From NCBI GenBank assembly GCA_963800065.1, contig CAWCZO010000008.1, positions 744,001 to 808,000 on the forward strand: a DNA stretch of 64,000 nucleotides. Direction: 5' to 3'. A program made the position numbers and the translations under genes. The number at the start of each line of letters is the position of its first letter. The first letter of the stretch is position 1. Positions 15,863-25,123 of this stretch are shown here, in pieces. The DNA comes from CAWJFJ01 sp963800065. GTDB taxonomy: Bacteria > Actinomycetota > Acidimicrobiia > Acidimicrobiales > UBA8190. The notes below the pieces were generated by a model. The model saw only the letters and a program-made list of their open reading frames with translations. It had not been told where the DNA came from and did not search any database.

Positions 15863-17446
15863 CTAACGACGGACGTGGCGTTGCCGACGACGGGCCCGGG
15901 CGGTGACGCGAGAGGTGAAGCGGGCCGTGTGACGCGACGCCCCGGTGTGGGAGACCGCCGCCGTGCCGCCGCCGGCGACGGCGTAGGCCGGATCCCAGGA
16001 CCCCCCGGACACCGACACGGTGCTTCCGGCGGCGCTACCACCCAGGTTCTGGCAACCGCGGACGAAGTCACCGACCAGTGTGAGCGAGCTGGCGGCGCCG
16101 TCGTTGTACAGGCTCTCGTGGACGGTGCTCCGGCCGGCGAACCTGATGTGGCTCTGGGTCACCGAGACGGTGGCCCCGTTCAGCTGGAAACAGCCGACGT
16201 AGTCGCTGGCGCCGCACCACAGGGTGTCCCGGGAGAAGGTGAAGGGTCCGCGCCGCTCGCCACCGCCGGGGATGTCGTCGACCAGGACGGCGTCGCCTCC
16301 TTGGGGATCGAGCATCCGGCAGTTCTCCACCACGATGCCCCCTGTCTGCCTCCCGTTGCCCGCTCCGCCGTTGGCGAAGAACGAGCCGCCGTTCGACGAG
16401 CTCGAGGTGCAGCCGTCGATGACCACGTTCTGGGCGCCCTCGTTGGCCTGATCGGCCTCCACGTCGAAGGTGTCGATACCGACGTGGGACAGCGCCACGT
16501 TGTCGATGTCGGCACCGTCGACGCTGGCCAGGGTGATGCCCTGCCGACCGCTACCGGTGATGACGACGGTGTCGATGGCCACATCGGTGGTCGCTGCCAG
16601 GATCGTGCCCGACATGTGGTCGCTGGCGCCGCGTAGGGGATCGAGGGAGATGCCGTCGCCGTAGACGCGCTCGACGGCCACGTTCCTGATGTCGGCGTGC
16701 GCCGTGCCCTCCAGTTCGATACCGGCGTCGAAGGCCAGAGCGGGGTGGTAGCCACCGGGGTTGGCGCCCTTGATGGTCAGGTCCTCGAACGTCATCTGGG
16801 AGCCGCCCACCACGGTGAAGGTGGCGCGGCCTATCCCGTTCCCGGCGAATGTCTCCACCTTGGTGGTGTTCTCGAACGTTCCCCCGTCGACGGTCAATCG
16901 GTGCGGGAACTGGAGGGTGATGCCCCGGTCGACGTCGTAACAGGCCCCCGCCGGTGGACGGACGAGCGTCCCCGGGGGCCGCGTGTTCAACCACCGTTGC
17001 AACGCCCCGGACACGTCGACCGAGCAGTTGTCGGCGATCGACGCCGGCGGGGCCACACCGGGGACCCCCGCGTCGAGGTCGACATGACCCGGTACGTCCG
17101 CCGTGGTCAACGTGGCCGTGGACGGTCCGTGGCGGCGGGTCCGGGTGTCGGGGCCGATGGTCGCCGCCGGCGCCGCCGGGCCGGCGGCGCCGGTTGGTGG
17201 TGAAGACGGCCGGGAAATCGAAGAGGAACCGGGGGCGGGCGGGGCCGGCGCCACGGCGTGCTCCGGGACCGGGGCGACGGGGTGTTGTCCGGTGGCCCCG
17301 TGGCCTCTCCATGACGCCGCCGAGGCGATGGTGGGGCCCACCACGACGACCACGGCGGCCAGGCCGAGGAGGACGAGGCCGATGATGGTGCCGCGTCCGC
17401 AGGTTCGGGACCGGGGACGGTTCGGCCCCCAGGACAAGTGTCGCAT
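15863..17446 (-). CDS. Membrane-anchored or secreted right-handed beta-helix protein
   Basis: 527 residues. A basic N-terminus is followed by the hydrophobic stretch IIGLVLLGLAAVVVVVGPTIASA (about 21-43), an export signal or anchor. A Pro/Ala-rich linker runs to about 140. From there many short imperfect beta-strand repeats (ITLQFPHRLTVDGGTFENT, MTFEDLTIKG, ADIRNVAVERVYGDGISL, GIVVENCRML) form a parallel beta-helix of the pectate-lyase or polysaccharide-epimerase type. DCS/NNCS cysteines suggest extracytoplasmic disulfides. The C-terminus is Arg-rich. Likely substrates are uronic-acid-containing surface glycans, either cleaved, epimerised or bound; no catalytic residues can be assigned. It lies 100 bp after the aminotransferase gene on the same strand. 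Confidence 0.75.
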   Translation of the reverse strand: MRHLSWGPNRPRSRTCGRGTIIGLVLLGLAAVVVVVGPTIASAASWRGHGATGQHPVAPVPEHAVAPAPPAPGSSSISRPSSPPTGAAGPAAPAATIGPDTRTRRHGPSTATLTTADVPGHVDLDAGVPGVAPPASIADNCSVDVSGALQRWLNTRPPGTLVRPPAGACYDVDRGITLQFPHRLTVDGGTFENTTKVETFAGNGIGRATFTVVGGSQMTFEDLTIKGANPGGYHPALAFDAGIELEGTAHADIRNVAVERVYGDGISLDPLRGASDHMSGTILAATTDVAIDTVVITGSGRQGITLASVDGADIDNVALSHVGIDTFDVEADQANEGAQNVVIDGCTSSSSNGGSFFANGGAGNGRQTGGIVVENCRMLDPQGGDAVLVDDIPGGGERRGPFTFSRDTLWCGASDYVGCFQLNGATVSVTQSHIRFAGRSTVHESLYNDGAASSLTLVGDFVRGCQNLGGSAAGSTVSVSGGSWDPAYAVAGGGTAAVSHTGASRHTARFTSRVTARARRRQRHVRR

Positions 17447-17545
17447 ATCATGGCTATTTCGACACTCTGCGTGAGAATCTTGACCGCGGAGAGGCTGGTG
17501 GCGGTCATGGCGGGGCTCCGGTGGGCCCGGACGGAGGAGCCGGCG

Positions 17546-18666
<1,121 letters not shown>

Positions 18667-18670
<4 letters not shown>

Positions 18671-19633
18671 CGGTCGCTCCCCGCCTCGGGAACCAGGGAT
18701 CCGGTGACGGCGGCGGCCACGACCAGGACCAGGGCCGTGGCCGCCGCTGCGGCCACGGCCGGGACGTCGCCGTGGGCCCGGGCCACGGCCAGGGCCACGG
18801 CGGACAGGCCGAGCTCGAGGCCCACGTAGGCCAAGGCGGCACCGAGGGTGGGCCATCCTCTGGTCACGAGACGATCGTAGGGGTGACCCCGGTCGCCGAG
18901 GACGAGGGAACGTCGGCTGCGCGTCCGGCGGACGATGGCGAAGAGGACCTCGGCGGCCGGGACGGCCACGAGGACGAGACCGGCGATCCCCGTGGCGGCC
19001 CGGGCCCCCGGGGCCCAGGCCGAGGCCAGGAGGACGGCCAGGGCGGTGCCGAGGAGGTACGACCCGCCGTCACCGAGATAGATGCGGGCCGGGGGGCGGT
19101 TGTAGAAGAGGAAGCCGACGAGGCCACAGGCCAGGGCCAGGGCCAGGTCCCGGGCATCGGCCCGCAGGAGCCAGGCGAAGGCCCCCGGCCGCTACGGCCA
19201 CCACACCGCCCGCCAGGGTGTCGAGGCCGTCGATCATGTTGACACCGTTGATGAGGAGAACGGTCACGGCCACGACCAGGACGGGGCCGAGCGCCCCCGG
19301 CAGGTGGGTGGGGACGGCGGCGGCCACCACGGCCCCCATCGCCGCCTGGCCGGTCAGTCGCGTCCAGGGAGGGAGATGGACGGCGTCGTCGGCCACACCC
19401 AGGAGGAGGACGAGCCCGAGGGGGAGCAGGAGCAGGGGACGCCCCGCCGCTCCACCCACGACGGCGGCCAGGAAGACGGCGGCGCCCCCCAGATAGGGGA
19501 CCGGGACCCGTTGGGGCTTGAGCGGCGCCGGGTGGTCGACCACACCGGTGCGCCGGGCCACCACCATCGCCACCGGCGTCGCCACCAGCGCCGTCGCCGC
19601 CGCCGTCGTCCCGACGACGACCAGGGTGTTCAT
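18667..19633 (-). CDS. wecA: WecA/MraY-type glycosyl-1-phosphate transferase (frameshifted)
   Basis: Read across one frame break near 19181-19192, the gene gives about 321 residues with ten or so membrane spans. It would transfer a sugar-1-phosphate to undecaprenyl phosphate, starting the lipid-linked glycan. Upstream of the break: MNTLVVVGTTAAATALVATP, the DD motif GVADDAVHLPP and LLINGVNMIDGLDTLAGG. Downstream in the next frame: LVGFLFYNRPPARIYLGDGGSYLLG and the His-motif RRSLVLGDRGHPYDRL. The break is one extra base in a run of five G on the coding strand, and nothing else is missing. ATGA overlap with the GNAT gene and GTGA overlap with the aminotransferase mark an operon. Confidence 0.8.
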
Positions 19634-20308
19634 CCGGGACGCCGCATGAGGAGCGATGTCGTGCCGCGGTGCAGCTCGAACGTGCGGACGGGCGCGAATC
19701 CGGCCCGGTCGTACAGGGCCACGGCCGGGGCGTTGTCGGCACCCACGACGACCTGGGAGGTGGAGACACCCCGGCGGTCGAGCTCGTCCAGGAAACCCGC
19801 CACCAGGAGGGCGCCGACGTGACGTCCCTGCCAGGCCGGATCGACGGCGACGGAGAGGAGCTCGGCACCGGCGGTGTCCGCCGCCGGGCCCGCTCCGTGG
19901 CGGACGGTCTCCCACACCTGTGGCAGGGCCCCCACCAGGCGGGGCAGTGAGGGCAGGGCGGCGGCCAGGCCGTGGCGGAGGGCGAAGCGACGGTACAGGG
20001 CGCGCAGGTCGAGCGCCCCGGCCAGGAATCCGGCCAGGGGCGGCCGGACCGCTCCGTCTCCGTCATCTCCGTCATCTCCGTCGCCTCCGTCGGCGGTGCG
20101 GCCCTCGGCGGTGCGGCCCTCGGCGATCAGGAGGAAGGAATCCGGGCCGCGGGCCACGCACCGGTAGAGCTGCCGCAGGAAGCGGGGACCCAGACCGGGC
20201 CAGGAACCCTTCGGTGATCAGGCCGGAGTGGAAGCGGGCGGCGGCATCGGCGTCGGCGGCGGTGCCGGGGCGGATCACGACAGCGACGCCGTCGGCCTGC
20301 TCGCTCAC
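19630..20308 (-). CDS. GNAT family N-acetyltransferase (frameshifted)
   Basis: About 225 residues when read across a single extra base near 20196-20199. N-terminal part: IRPGTAADADAAARFHSGLITEGFLAR; next frame: RFLRQLYRCVARGPDSFLLIAEGR, then an Asp/Gly-rich repeat insertion, and the acetyl-CoA-binding core LLSVAVDPAWQGRHVGALLVAGFLDELDRRG with VVVGADNAPAVALYDRAGF near the end. The family acetylates amines; in this operon the substrate may be the amino sugar made by the neighbouring aminotransferase (a PglD/WecD-like role), but that is inference. The GTG start overlaps the cysQ stop (GTGA) and its stop overlaps the wecA start (ATGA). Confidence 0.75.
20057..20122. repeat. Short tandem repeats inside the GNAT gene
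   Basis: Four copies of a 9-bp unit related to CTCCGTCAT (from about 20057) are followed by two copies of a 15-bp unit (about 20093-20122). On the coding strand they give the peptide repeats EGRTA and a Gly/Asp-rich run, which is probably a surface loop of variable length. Confidence 0.6.
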
Positions 20309-21130
20309 CTCGGCCACGTTACGGGTCGTGGCCGGAGGGCCATGAGGACCTCGGCGGCCAGTTCGGGCCGGCAGATGAGGAGGTCGGGAAGCCAGGGATC
20401 GGCGTGGTCGTAGGTCAGGACCGATCCGTCGAGCCTGGTGGCGTGCAGTCCGGCGGCCAGGGCCACGGCCACCGGGGCGGCCGAGTCCCACTCGTACTGG
20501 CCTCCGGCGTGGAGGTAGATGTCCCCGTCACCGCGGACGACGGCCATGGCCTTGGCGCCGGCGGAGCCCATGGGGAACAACTCGGCGTCGAGGCGGGCCG
20601 CCACCGTGGAGGCCTCGACCGGAGGGCGGGTCCGGCTGACCAGGAGACGGAGGCGTCGCTGACCGCGGGGGGGCACGGTCGGCGGGTCGGCGGTGGCGAG
20701 GACCAGGTGCTCGGCGGGCAGGGCGACGGCGCCGGCCGTCGGGACCCCGTTCTCGACCAGGGCCACGTGGACGGCGAAGTCGACCCGACCTTCGGAGAAC
20801 TCGCGGGTCCCGTCGAGGGGATCGACGATCCAGACCCGTCGGGTGGGCCCCCCGGCGCCGTCCGGTCCGCCCGCCCCCGGCGGCGGGCCCGGGGCGTCCC
20901 GACGTGCCGGGACCCCCTCTACGGGGAGCACTGCCTCTTCGGAGAGCACGGCGTCGAGAGGGCGGGCTTCTGCGGAGGGCGGTGGTGATGAGCTCGTGCG
21001 CCTGGCGGTCGCCATCGGCCCCGACGGCGCGGTCGTCGCGGCCCGCCGCCCCGGCCCGGACCTCGAGGAGCAGGGCGCCGGCGCGGCCGGCGAGGCTGGC
21101 GGCGAGCGCGTGGTCGTCGTCGGTGGCCAT
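20305..21130 (-). CDS. cysQ: CysQ-like 3'(2'),5'-bisphosphate nucleotidase / inositol monophosphatase family (frameshifted)
   Basis: About 274 residues when one extra C near 20968-20972 is ignored. N-terminal frame: MATDDDHALAASLAGRAGALLLEVR and HELITTAL; next frame: AEARPLDAVLSEEAV, the metal-binding motif WIVDPLDGTREFSEGRVDFAVHVALVENG, then GDGDIYLHAGGQYEWDSAAPVAVALAAG, the second metal motif (WDSAAP). The RVDFAVHVALVENG spacing is typical of CysQ. It would hydrolyse PAP, the by-product of sulfotransferases, to AMP, relieving product inhibition. It diverges from cysD across 110 bp, which fits joint control of PAPS supply and PAP removal. It also heads the minus-strand glycan operon. Confidence 0.8.
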
Positions 21131-21187
21131 GGGGATAACCTCGTCGGGGGGTTGGGAGTGGGTCTGATGACCCTAATTGACCGGGCT

Positions 21188-21199
21188 GGAACAGGTTCC
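21188..21199. promoter_or_regulatory. 12-bp palindrome in the cysQ-cysD divergent promoter
   Basis: GGAACAGGTTCC has perfect 5-bp arms around a 2-bp centre and sits where the -35 of the cysD promoter (-10 at 21214) would be. It is a candidate operator for a regulator of sulfur genes; the regulator is not in the window. Confidence 0.35.
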
Positions 21200-21213
21200 C
21201 AGGTGCTCCGGAC

Positions 21214-21219
21214 TACTGT
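21214..21219 (+). promoter_or_regulatory. -10 box for cysD
   Basis: TACTGT sits 8 bases before an ATG at 21228 that is in frame with cysD only if one G is removed from a run of six G just before the GTG at 21241. It may mark a leaderless start. Confidence 0.4.
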
Positions 21220-21240
21220 GGAAAACCATGGAACAGGGGG

Positions 21241-22162
21241 GTGTCAGCCGGTCCGGGTCAGTACCAACTGTCACACCTCGAGGCGCTCGAGGCGCAGTCG
21301 ATCCACATCATGCGGGAGGTGGTGGCCGAATTCGAGCGTCCCGTGCTGCTTTTCTCGGGCGGGAAGGACTCGATCGTGATGCTCCGGCTGGCCCAGAAGG
21401 CCTTCTGGCCGGCCCGGCTGCCGTTCCCGGTCATGCACGTCGACACCGGTCACAACTTCCCCGAGGTGATCGACTTCCGTGACCGGCGGGTGGCCGAGCT
21501 CGAGGCCCAGCTGGTGGTGGCCTCGGTACAGGAATCGATCGACAGCGGGCGGGTGGCGGAGGAGCCGGGCCTGCATCCGTCTCGTAACCGGCTGCAGACG
21601 AGGACCCTCCTGGACGCCATCGTGACGCACCGTTTCGACGCCGTGTTCGGCGGGGCCCGGCGCGACGAGGAGAAGGCCCGGGCCAAGGAGCGCGTCTACT
21701 CGTTCCGCGACGAGTTCGGCCAGTGGGACCCGAAGAACCAGCGCCCCGAATTGTGGGGGCTGTACAACGGACGCCATCACCCCGGCGAGCACATCCGGGT
21801 GTTCCCCCTGTCGGACTGGACCGAGCTCGACATCTGGCAGTACATCGACCAGGAGCAGGTGGAGATCCCCTCCATCTACTTCTCCCACCGTCGCCCCGTC
21901 TTCCGGCGCGACGGGATGTTGCTCTCCATCGGGCCCCACACCAGCCCGGTGAACGGAGAGGAGACGTTCGAGGCCACCGTCCGCTACCGGACCGTGGGTG
22001 ACATGACGTGCACGGGGGCGGTCGAATCGACGGCGGAGACCCTGATCGAGATCATCGAGGAGATCGCCGTGTCCCGGCTCACCGAGCGCGGCGCCACCCG
22101 GCGCCGACGACCGGATCAGCGAGTCGTCCATGGAGGACCGCAAGCGCGAGGGGTACTTCTAG
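21241..22162 (+). CDS. cysD: Sulfate adenylyltransferase subunit 2 (frameshifted at the 3' end)
   Basis: About 307 residues. It makes adenylyl sulfate from sulfate and ATP together with CysN. Clear features: SHLEALEAQSIHIMREVVAEF, the PP-loop VLLFSGGKDSIVMLRLA near 40, FPVMHVDTGHNFPEVI, AVFGGARRDEEKARAKERVYSFRDEFGQWDPKNQRPELW and WTELDIWQYI. Near 22094-22100 one extra base shifts the frame; the shifted frame supplies the family's normal ending ADDRISESSMEDRKREGYF and a stop at 22162. Without that correction the reading frame runs straight into cysN, so the apparent 724-residue fusion is an artefact. The start is GTG 21241, possibly ATG 21228. Confidence 0.85.
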
Positions 22163-22164
22163 CC

Positions 22165-23415
22165 GTGGAGCTTCTACGATTCGCCACCGCCGGCTCGGTC
22201 GACGACGGCAAGAGCACCCTGATCGGGCGGCTCCTGTACGACTCCAAGGCCATCTTCGAGGACCAGCTCGAAGCCGTCGAGCGGGTGAGCCGGCAGCGGG
22301 GGGAGGAGTTCACCGACCTGGCGCTGCTCACCGACGGACTCCGGGCCGAACGCGAGCAGGGGATCACCATCGACGTGGCCTACCGGTATTTCGCCACGCC
22401 GGTGCGGAAGTTCATCATCGGGGACACCCCCGGCCACATCCAGTACACGCGGAACATGGTGACGGGGAATTCCACCGCCGATCTCACCCTGGTCCTCGTC
22501 GACGCCCGCAAGGGGATCGTCGAGCAGACCCGGCGTCACGCCTTCCTGGCTTCTCTGTTGCGCGTCCCCCACCTCGTCCTGTGCGTCAACAAGATGGACC
22601 TCGTCGGCTACGACGAGGCCGTCTTCGGGGAGATCTGCGACGAGTTCAAGGCCTTCGCCACCCGGCTCGACGTGTCGGACCTGGCCTTCATCCCCATCTC
22701 GGCGCTGAACGGGGACAACGTCGTCCAGCGCTCGCCCAACATGGGGTGGTACGAGGGACAGTCGCTGCTCCACCACCTCGAGCAGGTGTACATCGCCTCG
22801 GACCGGAACCTGATCGATCCCCGGTTCCCGGTGCAGTGGGTGGTCCGGCCCACGGCCTCGACCATCCCGGACTACCGCGGCTACGCCGGCCGTGTGGCGG
22901 GCGGGGTCTTCCGACCCGGCGACGAGGTGACCGTGCTGCCGTCGGGCCTGACCACGACGATCGCCTCGATCGACACCTTCGACGGACCGGTCGAGGAGGC
23001 CTTCGCCCCCATGTCGGTCGTCGTGCGGCTGGCCGAGGATCTCGACGTCTCGCGCGGGGACCTGATCTGTCGGTCCCACAACCACCCGTCGATGGGTCAG
23101 GATATCGACGCCATGGTCTGCTGGATGACCGACAAGCCCCTGCGTCCCGGGGACTTCCTCCAGGTGAAGCACACCACGCGGTGGGTCCGGGCCGTGGTGA
23201 AGGACGTGCACTACCGCCTGGACGTGAACACCCTGCACCGCGACGAGGCCGCCGACTCGCTGACTCTCAACGAGGTGGGTCGCGTCGGCCTGCGGGTGAC
23301 CCAGCCCCTCTTCTACGACAGCTACCGCCGCAATCGCACCACGGGGTCGTTCATCCTGGCCAGCGAGGAGACGAACGTCACGGTGGGGGCGGGCATGATC
23401 CTGGGTCCCGATTGA
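22165..23415 (+). CDS. cysN: Sulfate adenylyltransferase subunit 1 (GTPase)
   Basis: 416 residues, an EF-Tu-like GTPase that drives APS formation by CysD. G1 is TAGSVDDGKSTLIGRLL near 10, switch I region REQGITIDVAYRYF, G3 DTPGHIQYTRNMVTG near 85 and G4 NKMDL near 142. Domain 2/3 beta-barrels follow, ending RTTGSFILASEETNVTVGAGMIL, the standard end of CysN without a fused APS kinase. The GTG start is 2 bases after the corrected cysD stop. The frame is intact over its whole length, unlike its two neighbours. It ends just before cysC. Confidence 0.92.
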   Translation: MELLRFATAGSVDDGKSTLIGRLLYDSKAIFEDQLEAVERVSRQRGEEFTDLALLTDGLRAEREQGITIDVAYRYFATPVRKFIIGDTPGHIQYTRNMVTGNSTADLTLVLVDARKGIVEQTRRHAFLASLLRVPHLVLCVNKMDLVGYDEAVFGEICDEFKAFATRLDVSDLAFIPISALNGDNVVQRSPNMGWYEGQSLLHHLEQVYIASDRNLIDPRFPVQWVVRPTASTIPDYRGYAGRVAGGVFRPGDEVTVLPSGLTTTIASIDTFDGPVEEAFAPMSVVVRLAEDLDVSRGDLICRSHNHPSMGQDIDAMVCWMTDKPLRPGDFLQVKHTTRWVRAVVKDVHYRLDVNTLHRDEAADSLTLNEVGRVGLRVTQPLFYDSYRRNRTTGSFILASEETNVTVGAGMILGPD

Positions 23416-23417
23416 CC

Positions 23418-24023
23418 GTGGAGGTGCACCCCGACGTGGTGTGGTCGCCGGCCATGCTCAGCCGCCGCGACCGCTGGCGGGCGCTCGGGCTCAAGGGTGC
23501 CACCGTCTGGCTGACGGGCCTGTCGGGGTCGGGGAAGTCGACCGTCGCCGTCGGCCCTCGAGCACCGCCTGGTCGAGTACGGCCGGCCCGCCTACCGCCT
23601 CGACGGCGACAACGTGCGGATGGGGTTGAGCAGCGACCTCGGGTTCGACCGGGCCGACCGCGACGAGAACGTGCGCCGGGTGGCCGAGGTGGCGTACCTC
23701 TTCGCCGAGGCCGGGATCGTGGCCCTGGTCGCCCTGATCAGCCCCTATGCCGATGCCCGACGGCTGGCCCGGCAACGGCACGAGGCGGCCGGGATCCCCT
23801 TCATCGAGGTCTACGTGGCCACGCCGGTCGCCGTGTGCGCCAGTCGCGACCCGAAGGGCCTGTACGCCCGGGCCGAGACGGGCTCGGTGGCCTCCTGACC
23901 GGGGTCGACGACCCCTACGAGGTGCCGATCTCCCCCGAGCTGGTGGTGGCCGGTGACGCCCCCGTGGACGAGTCCGTCGGCCTCATCCTCGACTGCCTCC
24001 TCCGGGGGGCGGGGGCGCAGTGA
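23418..24023 (+). CDS. cysC: Adenylylsulfate (APS) kinase with two compensating frame breaks
   Basis: About 201 residues. It phosphorylates APS to PAPS, the donor for sulfotransferases. The N-terminal frame gives RRDRWRALGLKGATVWLTGLSGSGKSTVAV (P-loop). One extra G near 23551-23553 moves to a second frame giving LEHRLVEYGRPAYRLDGDNVRMGLSSDLGFDRADRDENVRRVAEVAYLF, LISPYADARRLAR and FIEVYVATPVAVCASRDPKGLYARA. Near 23885-23893 one base is missing, which restores the first frame for LTGVDDPYEVPISPELVV. All family motifs are present between the breaks. The start is GTG 23418, 2 bases after cysN; TTG 23412 is possible. Confidence 0.8.
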   Translation: MEVHPDVVWSPAMLSRRDRWRALGLKGATVWLTGLSGSGKSTVAVGPRAPPGRVRPARLPPRRRQRADGVEQRPRVRPGRPRRERAPGGRGGVPLRRGRDRGPGRPDQPLCRCPTAGPATARGGRDPLHRGLRGHAGRRVRQSRPEGPVRPGRDGLGGLLTGVDDPYEVPISPELVVAGDAPVDESVGLILDCLLRGAGAQ

Positions 24024-24196
24024 CTCCGGAAGACCGCGCCACGTGACCCTCGGCCGCCTGGCGGCCGCCCTCCGGTCCCGGCGGGCTCAGAACGGAGTCC
24101 GACGTCATCAGAATTGGTGATGTCCCGGGCTCCGACTTCGATCAGACTCGAAAGGTGCGGCCGGAGCGCCGCGGGCACTCGTCGGGAGGCTTGATT

Positions 24197-24985
24197 ATGT
24201 TCAGAGGTCGAGGCAGGAAAGTGGTGGCCGCGGCGGGCGCGGGTGTCCTCATCGCCATGACATCGCTGGTGGTGGTTCCCCTGACGGCCAGTGCGACGCC
24301 GACGGCCACGGCCACGGCCGTGACGGCCAGCCCCACCCACACCACCACCGGGGGCAAGATCACGGTCACCGCCCGGGTGACGGTGCCGGTGACGCAGAAC
24401 GCCGACATCCCGACGGGTACGGTCCTCTTCTCGATCACCGGCCATAACCACACCACGGTGAGCTGCTCGAAGGGCGACACCAAGACCATCTCGGCCTCGG
24501 GTGTGGCCCAGTGCAAGGTGGCCGCCGCGTTGTTGCAGGGGGATGCGTCGCCCTACACCATCGACGGGGTCTACTCCGGTGACTCGAACTTCGCCGGCAG
24601 TAGCGGTACGACCAGCGAGGTGGTCACCGCGGCCAGGGTGAAGATGAAGCTCACCGTGAAGCCGTCGGTCAAGAACGATTCGCCCAACACGTTCACGGTC
24701 ACGCTCTCGGCCAAGAAGGCGACCAAGCTCTTAGCCGGCCAGCAGGTGGTGTTCTCGGTGTCCGACACACCACCGACGAAGAACACCAAACGGATATGCG
24801 CCGGTGGTGACACGGTGACCGTCATCGTCAAGAAGAAGATGGCGACGGCCAAGTGCCTGCTGGCGGCCGGCTGGTTCACGTTGCCCAAGCACACCCCCGA
24901 GGCCACCTGGGACGTGACGGCGTCGCTGGGGACGACCGGCAACTTCGTGGGGAAGACGGTCACGCTGAACGGCTATCTGACCTGA
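24197..24985 (+). CDS. Secreted protein with bacterial Ig-like domains
   Basis: 262 residues. The N-terminus MFRGRGRKVVAAAGAGVLIAMTSLVVVPLTASATPT is a clear Sec signal peptide (cleavage after ASA near 35). Two Ig-like (Big_3-type) beta domains follow: the first from about 40 with TATAVTASPTHTTTGGKITVTARVTVP, DIPTGTVLFSITG and YTIDGVYSGDSNFAGSSG; the second from about 150 with KLTVKPSVKNDSPNTFTVTLSAKKA and GQQVVFSVSD. Four cysteines probably form extracellular disulfides. It is richer in Lys and Thr than its neighbours. The ATG has a GGGAGG ribosome site 7 bases upstream. An adhesin, wall component or S-layer-associated role is possible; the function is unknown. Confidence 0.8.
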   Translation: MFRGRGRKVVAAAGAGVLIAMTSLVVVPLTASATPTATATAVTASPTHTTTGGKITVTARVTVPVTQNADIPTGTVLFSITGHNHTTVSCSKGDTKTISASGVAQCKVAAALLQGDASPYTIDGVYSGDSNFAGSSGTTSEVVTAARVKMKLTVKPSVKNDSPNTFTVTLSAKKATKLLAGQQVVFSVSDTPPTKNTKRICAGGDTVTVIVKKKMATAKCLLAAGWFTLPKHTPEATWDVTASLGTTGNFVGKTVTLNGYLT

Positions 24986-25040
24986 GAGGCTGAGCAACCC
25001 GAGGTTCGATACCAGGCGCCGGTTCCCGGCCCCCTGGTGG

Positions 25041-25072
25041 ACAGTACGCCCGGCTCCGGCCGGGCGTACTGT
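25041..25072. terminator. Strong hairpin terminator before trpC
   Basis: A perfect 13-bp inverted repeat (ACAGTACGCCCGG and its complement) encloses a 6-base loop, 55 bp after the Ig-like gene stop and just before the trp promoter. There is no T-run, as is common in GC-rich actinobacteria. Confidence 0.7.
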
Positions 25073-25111
25073 CGCGTCCGGGGCCTTCGCCGGGGCCCGC
25101 GGGCCCGCCGA

Positions 25112-25117
25112 TAGGCT
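25112..25117 (+). promoter_or_regulatory. -10 box for leaderless trp operon mRNA
   Basis: TAGGCT lies 6 bases before the trpC ATG, leaving no room for a ribosome site, leader peptide or T-box. Classical attenuation of this operon is therefore unlikely. Confidence 0.5.
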
Positions 25118-25123
25118 GGTCCG

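Noticed and set aside
22008..24023. A 671-residue frame covering cysN and parts of cysC
   Set aside because: Only its last part (from 23418) is coding, as the two ends of the frame-broken cysC. The rest is shadow.
24052..24066. Inverted repeat GGCCGCC-T-GGCGGCC after cysC as a terminator
   Set aside because: A one-base loop and high background GC make this likely by chance; not confident enough to annotate.
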